Below are positions 47,416 through 60,100 of a DNA stretch of 64,000 nt, piece after piece. Both the position numbers and the translations under genes were made by a program. The notes below the pieces were generated by a model. The model ran no database searches. It saw only the letters and a program-made list of their open reading frames with translations, and was not told the origin of the DNA. Positions within the stretch are counted from its first letter, which is position 1, and every line of letters begins with the position of its first letter. This DNA comes from Phalacrocorax aristotelis. Taxonomy: Eukaryota > Chordata > Aves > Suliformes > Phalacrocoracidae. Where the stretch lies: positions 27,789,058 to 27,853,057 of the forward strand of contig NC_134277.1 of the NCBI RefSeq assembly GCF_949628215.1, written 5' to 3'.

Positions 47416-48345
47416 ATCACAGAATCACAGGTTGGAAGGGGACCTCAGGGATGATCTAGTCCAACCTTTCTGGGAAGAGCACAGGCTAGACAGGATGGCC
47501 CAGCACCCTGTCCAGCCGACACTTAAAAGTGTCCAATGTGGCTGAGTCAACCATTTCCCTGGGGAGATTATTCCGATGGTTGACTGTCCTCACTGTGAAA
47601 AATTTCCCTCTCATGCCCAATTGGAATCTCCCCAAGAGCAACTTGTGTCCGTTCCCCCTTGCCCTCTCCATGTGACTCCGCGTAAAAAGGGAGTCTCCAT
47701 CTTCTTTGTAGCTACCCCTTAAGTACTGGTACATGGTAGTGAGATCCCCTCTGAGCCTCCTTTTCTCAAGGCTGAACCAACCTAGTTCTCCCAGCCTACC
47801 CTCATATGGCAGGCTTCCCAGTCCTTTGATCATCCTGGTGGCCCTTCTCTGGACCCCTTCCAGCCTGTCCACATCTTTTTTGTATAGTGGGGACCAGAAC
47901 TGTACAGAGTACTCTGGGTATGGCCTGACAAGTGCTGAGTAGAGCAGGATAATGACTTCTTTATCTCTGCTGGTGATGCCCTTTTTGATGCAACCCAGCA
48001 TCCTGTTGGCCTTCTTGGCCACAGCAGCACACTGTTCGCTCATGTTGAGCTTCCTGTCCACCAGGACCCCCAGGTCCCTTTCCACAGAGCTGCTCTCCAG
48101 CCAGGTGGATCCCAGTCTGTGCTGCACTCCCGGATTATGTTTTCCCAGGTGCATGATCTTACACTTCTCCTTGTTGAACTTCATAAGGTTCTTGCTGGCC
48201 CACTCTTTCAGCCTATCCAGATCTCCCTGCAGAGCAGCTCTCCCCTCCTGAGTGTCTACTTCCCCACTCAATTTGATGTCAGACGTAAACTTCATCTGGC
48301 TATACTTGATCCCAATATCCAGATCACTTATGAAGATGTATGAAA
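47416..48345 (-). mobile_element. CR1 LINE, 5'-truncated, with reverse-transcriptase C-terminal part
   Basis: About 930 bp of a CR1 element on the minus strand. An open frame from about 48345 to 47486 covers the C-terminal half of reverse transcriptase. In order it shows [76 protein letters not shown] and a NLPREMVDS tail. The 3' end is the usual CR1 signature (CCAACCTGTGATTCTGTGAT). The catalytic FADD box reads FTSD, so the enzyme would be dead even if it were full length. The long open frame is a sign of moderate age, not of a host gene. Confidence 0.95.
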
Positions 48346-51300
48346 TGAAACAAACCCCCTCTGAAAGAATGTGCTGTTAAGGACAGACCTTCTCCCTCAA
48401 AACTCTCATTTCCTGCAGCAGTGGGTATGTTCATTCCTGGGAGGAAATGGGAGGATCTGCAGCTCTTCTCTGCTCTGTTTGTCTGCTACAGTGCAGATTT
48501 AAAGTCAAGACACATCCTCTCCCTTAACATCAGTACTCACAGGTGAAGAATATAACTCTGCTGCAGAGCAAAGGAGAAGGCAAGGACAACTCTTTGGAGA
48601 AAGATGAAAACTTCTTTCAGTCAGCCCTGAATACTAATCTCTGTAATATAATTTCCAGGGTCTGTCTACATCAATTTATGGTACTCCAGTAAGTAGTTTT
48701 GCCATTTCTCCAGCTGTTTGACACAGATGTTGTCATTCAAGAGACAGAAGCCTGGGAATATGCAGAAGGTGCTGTGATTTTTCTTTTTTTCCCTCAAGTG
48801 AACTGATCATCCAGTGGCCTTGAAAAATCATCAAAAGGTTTTGGAAGTGTGACATGTCTCCAAAGCACTGTTCCCATCCTTCGGCTACAGAAGATATGCT
48901 CAGAGCATGCACAGCTTGGCACCAGCAGCAGGAGTAGGAAGAACAGAGGAATGGGAGGGCAAGGCCACAGGGGCAAAGCAAATGAGTGATCTGGACCAGC
49001 AGGCGGCTTCTGGCCATCTCCACAAATCACACGAATAATGAAAACTTAAAGAGTGTCCCTGGTCAGAGTTTGAAAGTGAAGCTTTCTTGATCATGTATTT
49101 ATGTAAAACCTGAGGCAAAGTTGATTAGAAACAAGGGAGAGTCGTCCTGTGAGTTCAGAAGGGTTTATAACAAGCCCCAACTAAGCACATACAAGAGCTT
49201 CTGCGTCAACACAAACCAAGTTCTATGCCTGAGCAAACAGCTTCCTACAGTCTGTGAGGCAACAACACATACCTGCTAATATCCTGAGTGGTATAAACCA
49301 CCCAATCTACCCTTGTACGAAGGCTGAATTCCTCCAGTAAGCAGGGGAGTGACTCTGGGTCACCGGTACACTTTGCAGTGCATGTTACTCATTGTGCTGC
49401 ATGCCACAGCGATTGGAGGAAAGAACAAGTATCCCTGCCAGGTATTCCACCCTGTTTCTGAGCTAATTTGTTAAAAATCAACTGGGAGTGTTGTGGACAG
49501 TAAAGCTGCTAGAAAAGAGAAAGCCACAAGCACAAACACTTAAAAAAGAGCTCTCAATGCATCTGATTTCTCAGTATGCCTCATGGTGTTTAACAACTAG
49601 TTACAGTTAGCTCCTAATGTTCTGTAAAAGGCCTGCCCAGTTAGCAAGTGGTATTTGGGTGTCCCAGGAGGAGTAAGCGTGGCTCAGACAGAGGTCTCAG
49701 GTGCTTGCTCTGCTGCCCTGTGGGGTACAGAGCCCTGAGTGATGAGCCTCACGCTGCCTCCTGCAGTCGTGTGGCACCATGGCCAGTCCCAAACCCAGAC
49801 AGACCTGTGATGCTGGGAAATGCATCCAGTGGTGATGAGCTGCGCAGAGGCAGCTCCAGGCTGACACAGCTTGTGCCAGCAGCCAGTGGGTTCCTCTGCA
49901 ATGATCCCACTGGCATTTGCTGCAGGATAAATATTGCCTGGGATTTTCCATTATCTATCCACCCTGGCCAGCAATGACACTGCAGTGATGTTGTTTTGAG
50001 CTCTGCATTTCCAGCTTCCCACAACCAACCAGAATTAGTAAGGGGACTTGAGTCATTTACCTAAACATAAACGTTCACTGACAATTGAGAAAGCCAAGAG
50101 CGTCCATACAAGGTATTTGCATGGGACTGGCAGATGTGACGAAGGATGTGTGGAAGATCTCTGTTCTTCTGGAGTGACAGATGAGAGACAGGCAGATTAA
50201 TCCAGGGTTCCTCATTTAGCATCAGGCGTCTATTTTTAGGCAACTGAATAAGCTGGGAGTCGTCTCACAGCTGAAACCACCTAAATGCTGGTACCCCGCG
50301 TCTCTAGAGTGCCATTGCAGTTAGCTGAACGCTGCCATTGAAGAAGAGGAGAGCTGGCCAGTGTAGGTGTCTACTTCAGGAGGAGCTGATGGCTTTCTGG
50401 AGTCCTCTGGTTATACTGACTCTGGTTGCTAGAGAGGGAGCTCAGATATCCAACTCACACATTGGCACACAAATACAAATATGTACGTGGTGTCATGATC
50501 AGGTGTTGTACTTGGTGTGCTGAATCCCACAACAAGGTTCTCAGTTTTCAGGCCCAGTCCCCTAAGGTGACATAGTACAGAAAGCCCAACCTAAAAACAA
50601 TGATGTAAATGTTTTTATTTTTTTACTTGCTTTTCTTACTTGCCTTCTGGCATAGCTGTGTGTATCATATTAACGTACCTTAAAGAGTGGCCATCCTAAA
50701 CTGGAAACGTTCTGTCAGCTTGCGGGAGGATGCTCTGTATCCCCAGATGGTGACAGTGGTTATCACTGCTCTTTCTGTGTTTCCTAGCATCGCAGGTTGG
50801 CCTAGGTTTTCAGGACATGTCTCCAGAAAACAGGAAATCAGGTAGATCCTTTCGTTTCTTGGCTCTTCCTGCTAGGAACTGCAAAGCAAAGGGGTGACAC
50901 AGAAAAGTCTGTGCTAGTTCTATGTGGGCCATTTTGTTGCACTGTTTTGGTTTTCTGCCATAGCTGCAGCAGGAATATAAAAGAGAGCTGGTGAGGAGCA
51001 GCTCCTGATAGCCCATACATACTTTTCTACTTATATAAAAGATTACATTATTAAGAGGACTCAGAATATCCTGAAGGCACAGGACTGTGTTCTAGCCCCT
51101 TGCTGTGCCATTCAGCATTCTAGACGGTAGGGAAGAATTCAGACTGCCCACAGGGATTTTCTGCCCTTTCCTCCCCATGAAGTGAGTGAAGAGACATAGG
51201 GCCAAGTGAGTCTGCCCACTGGGGTGTCCTGCTCTCTCTTTGCTGACTGTAAGGAGGAGCAGCGTCTGGTCAGGTACTGAGTCAGTCATTCTGTCTTGAA

Positions 51301-51590
51301 TGTGCATGCCAGAACAGATGTACAAAGCCACCTTAGGGACTGTAACACAGGATGGAGATACAGGCGCTTAAAATTGTTTTGCCAGCTTTTAGGTAGTGCA
51401 AAACCAAAAATGTTAACCCAGAAGTGTGCCCCTTCCTCTTCACCATTCCCAAGCCCTCAAATTAGCTGAGCTGAGGGATCATAAACTGCCAAGTTCTACC
51501 TTCCATGGGCCAAAAGTGCTCAAGAATTTAAGGGCAGACAGTTCTTGGGGGTTATAACCTGATCCTCTCAAGTCATCATCACTACTTTAA

Positions 51591-51608
51591 GGGGGGGGGG
51601 GGGAGGGG
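51591..51608. repeat. Poly-G tract
   Basis: Thirteen consecutive G, then A and four more G. Confidence 0.9.
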
Positions 51609-53175
51609 AAGCAATCTATTTTTCCAGTCCAGTAGTGTTTCTTATCAAACGTAGCAAAGCTAAAAGGACATTATTGCATGCTAAGGGCAAAGTCTGGTGG
51701 ATATGAAAGCTTGGTTAAGCAATAGGGAAAAGATGATAATGAACAACTGCTTTTCAAGGCTCCAGGGAGATTAATCTGGATATGTGCCCAAGGCACTGGT
51801 AACAAAATCAGTGTACGCATTTTAGCTAATGATCTGGAAGAGAAAACATGTTGACATCAGGAACCTGGTTCTGTAAGGTCCTGATCCCAGGGACAAAGGG
51901 GAGAAGTACAACATCTGCTTATCTCCTGTGAAACCAGAATGCCTTTTAGCCATGAGTAAACTTGCTGATGTCCATGAACCTCTGACGTGCTAGAAGCAAG
52001 CCAGTCCCATACCTCTGGTGCTTTGCTGAATCAGGAGCCGGGTGCGTGGCCTCTGTCACTCACTGGGTTTGTGCAAGGGAAGGGAGAAAAAAAAAAGAAC
52101 TTCTGGTACCTTCTGGACTGCAGGAGCTTGGCTGGAACTGACGGCCTGCAAGCAGCATGCTGTGGGGACACCGCATTACCTGCTGTGGCCACGTGCTGTT
52201 ACGGGGCTGCACAGCAAGCCAGGTACATCCCTGCCACATCCGCGGCAGGCCCACTCCCACATGCAGTGTGTATGGCTCCTGAGCCTGCCGTGAGTGAGGT
52301 ACAGAACGCATGTATATGTATTTCTGCTTGGAAAAACCTGAGGGGAAATGTGCTAGTCCTGTCTCTAGGGTCTGCAAGACAGTAAAGGTAGATGGGGAAA
52401 AGAAAACACAGTGGGTGTTTTTGTTGGTGGTTTTGCTTTCTGGAGTACCTTATTGAATCCCTGGTGTACTTTCAGTTCTGGGTTGTGCCTCCCAACGCAC
52501 CTGACGTACTGGTGAGGCTTTGCAGATTGGGTCCGTGTGCTGGGGGATCATTGCTTTGATGAGAAGCCCATGGATTGCTGACTAAATTTCAGCTTGCTTT
52601 TAAGTGTTCTGAAGTGTCTTTAAATGATCCAGACTTATTCTCTCTAATTTTGTTCAAGGTGCAAACCCTAGACTGCTAGAAGGTATTTAAATGCCCATGT
52701 GCAGCATGCAGTTTAAGATCATCTCCTTGCACTAAAAACAAAGCGCTTTTAGCTAAGCACTGTGCAGCTCTGAGGCGCAGGGGGAGCTTGTAACTGGTTT
52801 GCCAGGACTGTGCCACATCTGGGTGCTCTCATTATCTTTGGAGAGGGAAAGAGTGTTCACCTTTTTTGGAGGAGGAGTAATTAATGAAGGAAGCCCTTGC
52901 AATCACTTGTCTAAGAGCACCCTTCCCTAGGATGCTGTGCTTTGTGGTCAGCAGAGACTCTAGGTACCAACACTGCATTTCATGGCCTCAAAAGTGAAAC
53001 TGCGCTTGGTTCTGTGAGGTTGAAGTGCTTGTACCTCTGCAAGGTATGACTTGGGAAACATGGTGCAGTGCTGAGAATACAGGGGTCTCCTTGGTGCTAG
53101 TGGAAACCACCCGCTCTAGCAGAAGACAGCCTAATGTTTAGCCTTGTCTTTGTTTTAAAATTATTCTGGGCTGTA

Positions 53176-53757
53176 TAAAAAGAGTGTGGCCAGCAGATCG
53201 AGAGGGGTTATCCTCCCCCTCTACTCTGCCCTAGTGAGACCACATCTGGAGTACTGTGTCCAGTTTTGGGCCCCCCAGTTTAAGAAGGATGCGGAACTGC
53301 TTGAGCAAGTCCAGCAGAGAGCCACGAAGATGATCAGGGGACTGGAGCATCTCCCTTATGAGGAAAGGCTGAGAGACCTGGGTTTGTTCAGCCTGGACAA
53401 GAGAAGACTGAGGGGGGATCTCATCAATACCTATAAATATCTGAAGCGTGGGTGTCCAGAGTATGGGGCCAAACTCTTCTCAGTGCTGCCCAACAACAGC
53501 ACAAGGGCCAATGGGCGCAAGTTGGAACACAGGAAGTTCCAGCTAAATGTGAGAAAAAGCTGCTTTCCTGTGAGGGTGACAGCAGTGGAACAGGCTGCCC
53601 AGGGAGATTGTGGAGTCTCCTTCCCTGGAGACATTCAAAGCCCACCTGGACACAGTCCTGTGCCCCCTGCTCTGGGTGTGCCTGCTCAAGCAGGGGGGTT
53701 GGATGAGGTGTTCTCCAGAGGTCCCTTCCAACCCCTGCCATTCTGTGATTCCTGTAA
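53176..53757 (+). mobile_element. CR1 LINE, 5'-truncated, with reverse-transcriptase C-terminal part
   Basis: About 580 bp of CR1 in plus orientation. The frame from 53186 reads [40 protein letters not shown] and [18 protein letters not shown] frameshift relative to the family follows near 53560-53620, after which the conserved ORF end is in another frame. The 3' end is GGTCCCTTCCAACCCCTGCC plus ATTCTGTGATTCCTGT. It is the same subfamily as the 16.7-kb fragment and a non-functional relic. Confidence 0.95.
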
Positions 53758-54554
53758 CTGCAAAACTCTTAAACCTTACACCATGCAATCTGCTTCACTG
53801 GCATTGCAGCTGAAGAAACATTGTTAAGCAGGGGAAACTCAGCAGACAAGGCTGTCGCTTGTAGATTTGCTGCCAGACACCCAGGGTCTGGCTGTTTTTC
53901 ACCTCTTGTCTTTCAGGTAAAGTATCTACACAAATTTTTACAGTTACGCTACCTTCTTACAATTAAGGCAGAAGCAGGACATATCCAGGCAAACATAAGT
54001 CTGCTAAAGCACCAGTTGTACGGAACTGTTTTACCATGGCACAGTCTGTTCCCTCTGATAACTACTGTTTTTTCCACAAACCAGCTATTAAAAAGCTAGT
54101 TGTCCTATTGCTCCAGAGCTGGAAGAGAGGCTGTCATTTAGCCTGTGGAAAAAGTTATTTGTTATAGCCTAGGTGATGGATGTCTTTCTTTTTTTAAAAA
54201 AAATATCAAACTGATGGTGAATTTTCACATTCTTTACAGCTTAACAACAACATAATTTTAGAGGGTTGAATGTGCGCTGATGGATTCTCCATTCTGAGCT
54301 CTGAAGATGAATGCTATCCTAATTAGAAAGAATAACGTGATGTGTGAGGTGATGCAGTGATTTTAGGTACTAAGTAAACTCTCAGCAGATGTAACATTAA
54401 GTGTAAGCACACCATTGTTTCAGCGTTTCTCTCCCCCACTGCATCTGTTTGTCACTGTATGGAAGCTGCTTTGTTCAACTCCATTTGATAAGATTCAAAG
54501 TAAAAAGGCCTTTGCTTGCACTAGACTTCTTAGAAGAAAATAAAGACACTAAGA

Positions 54555-57006
54555 CAACTATTTAGAAGATTTTATTATAAAATTATTTCAACATCTACAT
54601 CCAAGTAAAAGGCTTAAAACTACAGCTGAACTTTCAGGAATAAAAATTCAGTAAATGCTGAAAAAAGGTACTGTATTATCTAGGTAGCTAGCCCTTAAGT
54701 AATTTTTAATACTACAGATATACCATGTGGGTTTCTTTAGTGCTATACATCCCACCCCTCTGTCTGCATCGTGGATGTGTTCTGCAGCTTCTCTTTGCAA
54801 GCAACATTCCAGACGTGTTTACAGCACCCATGTGCTTCAGCTGCTTTGAGGCAGAAGTTACAGCTCCTACCTGGAGTAGCTGCAGCTGTGTTACAGATGT
54901 ACAGTATGCCATGAGCTCGTTCAGGCATTACCAAGTGCAGACAGAGAAGTACAATTAGTGTTGACTTGACAACAATGACTACCTAGGTATTTTTTTGTGA
55001 CCTTGTATTCTATACAAAAATCAACAAATATTCAAGTATATTATGGCAGTGAAGGCAGCTTTTTCACACCTGTATATTCTAGACAAAGATATTTCTTTTT
55101 TTTTTTTTCCCCATTTCATTCACTGAGCTGAGCTCAGATATGTGATCTGGTGACCTTTGGTGACCGCAGCTTATTCACTGGGATAAAAAACAGCCTTGAT
55201 GCAGTACTGAAGTCATTATGCTCAGTAGTTAACCCCAACACTTCTAAATTTAGTTTTTAAAAGAAGTGAAGCATATCAGAATATTACTTCATTTCTGACT
55301 GAGAAATCTGTCCCAACAGGACTTCTAGAACACAAAGGTAGTTCCAGCTTTCTCTCATTCCTGTTAAAACAAAAAACCACCAACAAACTTGAAATTGACA
55401 GTAGTGTATGGAGTGGATTTCTGTCCAACAAATACAAGTCTGTTTTAGAAAACTGTCATACAACTGAGCAAGGATGCTTTCAATACTGTACTTGCAACTT
55501 CTTGCAAAGGATCATATACACTTAAGATAATATGCTAGTTAGTAAAAAAAGAAATTCAAGTCATACTATACAACCCTGATGAACTTTGACTGGCCAGTTT
55601 GGCAACGTCCAATAGTTTAACTTCTATACTGTCATTAAGTTTACCTTGCTTACACAGGGACAAACGCACAAAGAAGATGGGAAAGGAAGAAGCCAATAGG
55701 TCTCTCCCACTGGCACTGTTCCTGTGACAGTTCCCCATTATTTTGCTGTTCACAGAAGTTTTTCTGTAGTTTTCAGTGCTGTTCGTATTTTGAAACTTTT
55801 CATTTCCTAAGCCTTTCTCATTGCAATGAACAGTTCTTAGAGCAAAATTCTAGTTCCAACACCACTCTTCCTAAAAACCTTTCAAATAGACCTTCAGTGC
55901 TCATCACAGCTTTCAAGGTGCAAAATGCCCATGCACCTCTTTGAGTTATTGTGGTCCAATACAAATCTGGTAAAGATGATAGGCAGATTTTGGGTTAGTG
56001 TACTGAGCCACTGACCTAACAGCATGACAAAGAGGAACCACAAGACCATGTTTTAAACATATGGTTGCTTCCCCACATCCTGCTTACATAATACAGATCA
56101 CCAAAGCTCTTTTGCTCAACTTGCATGTCTTACTTCAGTTCTTGGAAAATCATGACCTACTTACTTGGCACATGCTTTCTGGAGTGCAGGGATGTAGGCT
56201 GGATGTAGCCTAACCTTACAGCTGCTATAACCAAATAGCTTTCCATTTCTTTCCAGTAGCTTTCTAAAATATCTGTTTCCTTCTTAGTTACCTTACGCAT
56301 AGGAGCCCTACTTGGCTAGTTTTTCCACCTACAGCTTAATATTAAAAAAAAAAAATAAAACAAGCAATGTTAACTCACAGAGCAAGGTATCAAGAAAGAA
56401 TTATTACTGGAGTATAGTTTTCTTTAAAATGGACTTCCTTATGTATGGAAAACACTTTCTCCCTACCTCCCAGGGCTCCCTCCCTCCCAGTCAGGCTGTA
56501 TTTGAATGCTGTTCGCATCTTCCTGCAAGACCGCCATGTTAAGTGGAGCTTTTCCAAATGTTATAAACACAGCTTTAAAGTACAGGTGTTATCTATCTAC
56601 CTGAGAAGTTCTGTAATAAGATGAACTGCTGATAACTATTCTAGGAGAATAATAAACACCAGCATAACTGACATTTATCAGTATTCAGAATTCAAGCATA
56701 AAACAGGACTCAAATATTGCACACCTCTACCACATCAAGTTTTTGATCATAAGAAAAGAAACAGTCTGATTTTCCTCTCTACACATCCCTTCTTTAAAGA
56801 CATATGTGCTCCTATTTTCCTCCTCCTGAAGCAAGATTTCACATTCAGTGCATACAGCCCAGGCTATAACATCCTTAATTTCTTTCTCTTCTGACAATCC
56901 TGAAACTGAAGAATTGATTCTTTGGAGGTAGGTGACTACTTCCAAATGCTAGTCTTTTTTGAGAAGCCAGCTTGATCCCCTTGGGTGCCTGGATACCAAC
57001 TTCTCT
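54555..57006 (-). other. PDK4: Predicted PDK4 3' UTR
   Basis: The sequence from the PDK4 stop codon at 57007 to the first canonical poly(A) signal on the minus strand is uninterrupted by repeats. At about 2.45 kb it is near the size I recall for mammalian PDK4 3' UTRs. The end is placed about 15-20 bases past the signal at 54576-54571. No coding similarity was found inside. Confidence 0.55.
54571..54576 (-). terminator. Candidate PDK4 polyadenylation signal AATAAA
   Basis: This is the only canonical AATAAA I found on the minus strand between the PDK4 stop codon and 54.5 kb. A plus-strand AATAAA lies 27 bp away at 54539-54544. Confidence 0.55.
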
Positions 57007-57150
57007 TCAGAGGGCTGCACTCCGCTTTGATACATCCTTTGGGCCTTTACTTGGGACACACCAGTCATCTGCCTCTGAGGTAGCTTGGTAATGCTTGAAA
57101 GCTGATTTGTTAAAAACTGGGAGTTTTTCTATTGATTCTGTTGATAGGGC
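57007..57150 (-). CDS. PDK4: PDK4 exon 11 with stop
   Basis: The acceptor is TTTTTTAG. The exon encodes [39 protein letters not shown] and a terminal VSKRSAAL, with TGA at 57009-57007. The DW motif is present. The final residues differ from the mammalian AKEVAM end. Confidence 0.96.
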   Translation of the reverse strand, partial: ALSTESIEKLPVFNKSAFKHYQATSEADDWCVPSKGPKDVSKRSAAL

Positions 57151-60100
57151 CTAAAAAAGAAGTAAAAAAATAAGTGAAAAAAATAAAATCAAGAAGGAAA
57201 AAGTTACTTGGTTTCTGCCTCTCATCAATGCCACAGCAAAACTTCATGCAGTATGTTTCAAACGATAGGCCAGTGACACTACAAAACAAAGTTATTTACA
57301 CAAATGTTTCTACAGTAGATGCAGTTGTTTATGTGCTTCAGTATCTGTGTTTGCTTTGGATAATTTGGCAGGACAGATGCGGTAACATCAACTCATATTT
57401 ATGCATTTTTACAGGCCTTAAGCATTACTCTGTAATCTGTTTTCAAGATAGTCCTGGAAGCTGTGGAAAAGAACTTTCATTTACGAAATTCCAGAGAAAC
57501 TTTAAAATATGCTCCTTTCCTACTTCTATATTTTGCAGCTAAAAAGATTCAGTTTCTATTGGGAAATTGTTAAATAGAAACGCTATATGTATATAGCTGA
57601 ACAATCTCTTCCTCTTTTACTGCTTCTCTGGTTGTGCTTCAGTGTGCTTGGAAGTATGGATTTGGTTTACTAGAAGAAATTCAAAGCAAGTTTTTGCCAT
57701 GAGTAAGCACAAAAATTAGAAAAGAATAGGTAGTCCTTCTTTCCAGATTACTTATAAAAATGGCAGTGCATTTTACATGCCAGGTATTCAAGATTACTGA
57801 TATCTAAATCCCATATATGGGCTATATGGCAGATGTTGAACAGGACCAGGTACTAGACTCTAAGGATTAGTTTATACAGACTTTCTCATTGTCAGAATAA
57901 AGAAACCAGATCTGTTGCTCACAGCTTTCTGTTTCTGTTACTCCACTTAACTCCCAGTACTTTGTATTCTATGAACCAGTAGACAATAAATCTTCATACA
58001 ACCTAAACACTAATGGGGCTCTTACTAGTAGTTATTCCAGTAGACTAGATAAAGCTGAGTGACCTTTTCAATTCTAGATACCAGTTACAAATCTTACTGG
58101 CATTTCTTAATAAAAATGACAGCTTTTCTGCTCATGAGCAGATAATTTGTTTAAATGATACTGAGTAGTTACCTCATTGCATTAATGGTAGTTATCAACA
58201 CTATGTTTTATTTAACCAAATCAAAATACATACCTTCAAGTAGATAATAGCATCTGTTCCATAACCACATATGGAGTAGAGATTTAGATCTCCTTGAAAG
58301 TATTTAGCATACAGACGAGAAATTGGCAAGCCATACCCAAAGCCAGCCTAAAAATAAAGTACAAGACAAAATTAATTTGTTTTTTTACTAGCTCTTACGA
58401 TCTGAAATTAAATAGCTGGAAAGTGTTCAGAGATTTTAAACTGTTAGAAAGTCCTTTCCACTTACTCATCTCAAAAGAAAATAGAAAACTCTAATCAGTT
58501 TCATCCAGAATATTGGAACTGACCATTAAAAAACCCAAACCACAAGAAAGAAAAAAACCCAAATCTTAATGGAAGAGGGAAGGTTTATATACACATCTTA
58601 TTTTTAAACAGTACATTTCTGTGTTTTCCCTGCTTTGTCTTTGCTAGTACAGCTTGATTAGTAAAAGGAGTTTGGTACTGGTAGATAACAGTCTAAGCCT
58701 CTTAGGTTGTGCTTGCCTCCATAAAGATAGCAGGATTCATAGTAAGTTTGAGGACTGAGTGGGACTGAAGACCAAGTAAATTACTGTCATTGGAGTATAA
58801 GTAAAAAAACCCCAGGGTTATATTCAGGTTGGAATGTTCTTCTCTATTTATACCTTTAAAAGCATATTTTTGTCCACTAAGCTCAATATTAAAAATCTGT
58901 TTTGGAAAGTGTTAATTCATATTTATGAGGCTCAGTCTTCGTGTACCCCACAAAGGAGTAGGGTGGACATTGCATTTCATAATTCATTAACCTACTGTTC
59001 TGTCCACCACTCATAGAAGCCTTATTAGTAACAAGTGTTGAAAAGTATCTTACAAGAGGGGTATTTCGACCATCATCCATCCTTGGCCTTGGTGCTGTCG
59101 AATACATGTAGCTAAACAGCTGCTCAATTTTCCTCACTGGAACACCACCTCCTCTGTCTGAGATCTGATTTAAGAGAGAATGAAGTTAACTACAAAAATG
59201 TACTAAGAACGGTATTTAAAATGCTGTTATTTAAACAATCCCTTCCAACAGTAATACATGCAAACATTTGTTTTGCAGCATATTATTTTTCAATTAAATA
59301 ATTGTGCTAAATGGAGGCTATCAACAAAAAGACTCACGCATAGTATCTTTGATCTGTTGTCAGAGGTTGCAAATTCTTATAATAGAATTTGGTGCAGCAT
59401 ATGCAATCATAAAGTTTACATTAAGCCCATACTGTAGAGGCCAATAAGTTACCTTGATTGCCAGGTCTTCTTGTCCTAGAACAACTGTCACTTCAATTGG
59501 AGAAAGGGTAGGACTGTTTTCTTGGAATTCAACAGTTGCCCTCATTGAATTCTACGGAAATGAAGGTTACCATTATCAGAAAGTGTTGGATCTATGCATT
59601 TAAAATCATACCCCTGTTATGCAGAGGCTGAGCACAGTTACCCTCTGTTCCCATCAGTGCCTAGCTTCCAAGGAACACAATTTAGTGCAAGAGGAACAGA
59701 GGAGGTCTCACACCTAAAAGTGACTAAGCATAGCCAAGACTCTACTCTACTCTTGAAAGATGACACTGTTCTTACCCGCCCAACATACAACTCAGCCGAT
59801 GTAAGTTAAATAACCTAACTCCCTTAGGGGTCACCAGGTTTCTGGAGAAGAGCAGAGCTCAACAGTTGCTAAAGGCTGCCAGAATTCTGCACCCTACATT
59901 GGCAGCACATTAGTTCAGCCCCATTCACCTCTTCAAGATTTATCAGCCACTCCACAGAAAAGGCACCAGGGCAAACCTGCCCTATAGATATAATCCCTAA
60001 AAGTAGAAGGCTAGCAGTGGTCACAACCCCATGTCCCACTTTTATTCTCTCTCCCTTACCCCGTCCCATTTACCACAGAAGTGTCCAAATACTGTCCTAC

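Larger units (their letters stand above)
36487..54554. other. ASB4 3' UTR and ASB4-PDK4 intergenic region
   Basis: About 18 kb between convergent genes. The first part must be ASB4 3' UTR, but no AATAAA was seen in its first ~3 kb. The region contains CR1 fragments at 42963-43068 (+), 47416-48345 (-) and 53176-53757 (+), a poly-G tract at 51591-51608 and a weak LINE-like coding trace at 46140-46265. I recognise no gene in it. Confidence 0.6.

Noticed and set aside
53186-53827. 213-codon open frame as a host gene
   Set aside because: It is CR1 reverse transcriptase and 3' UTR sequence.
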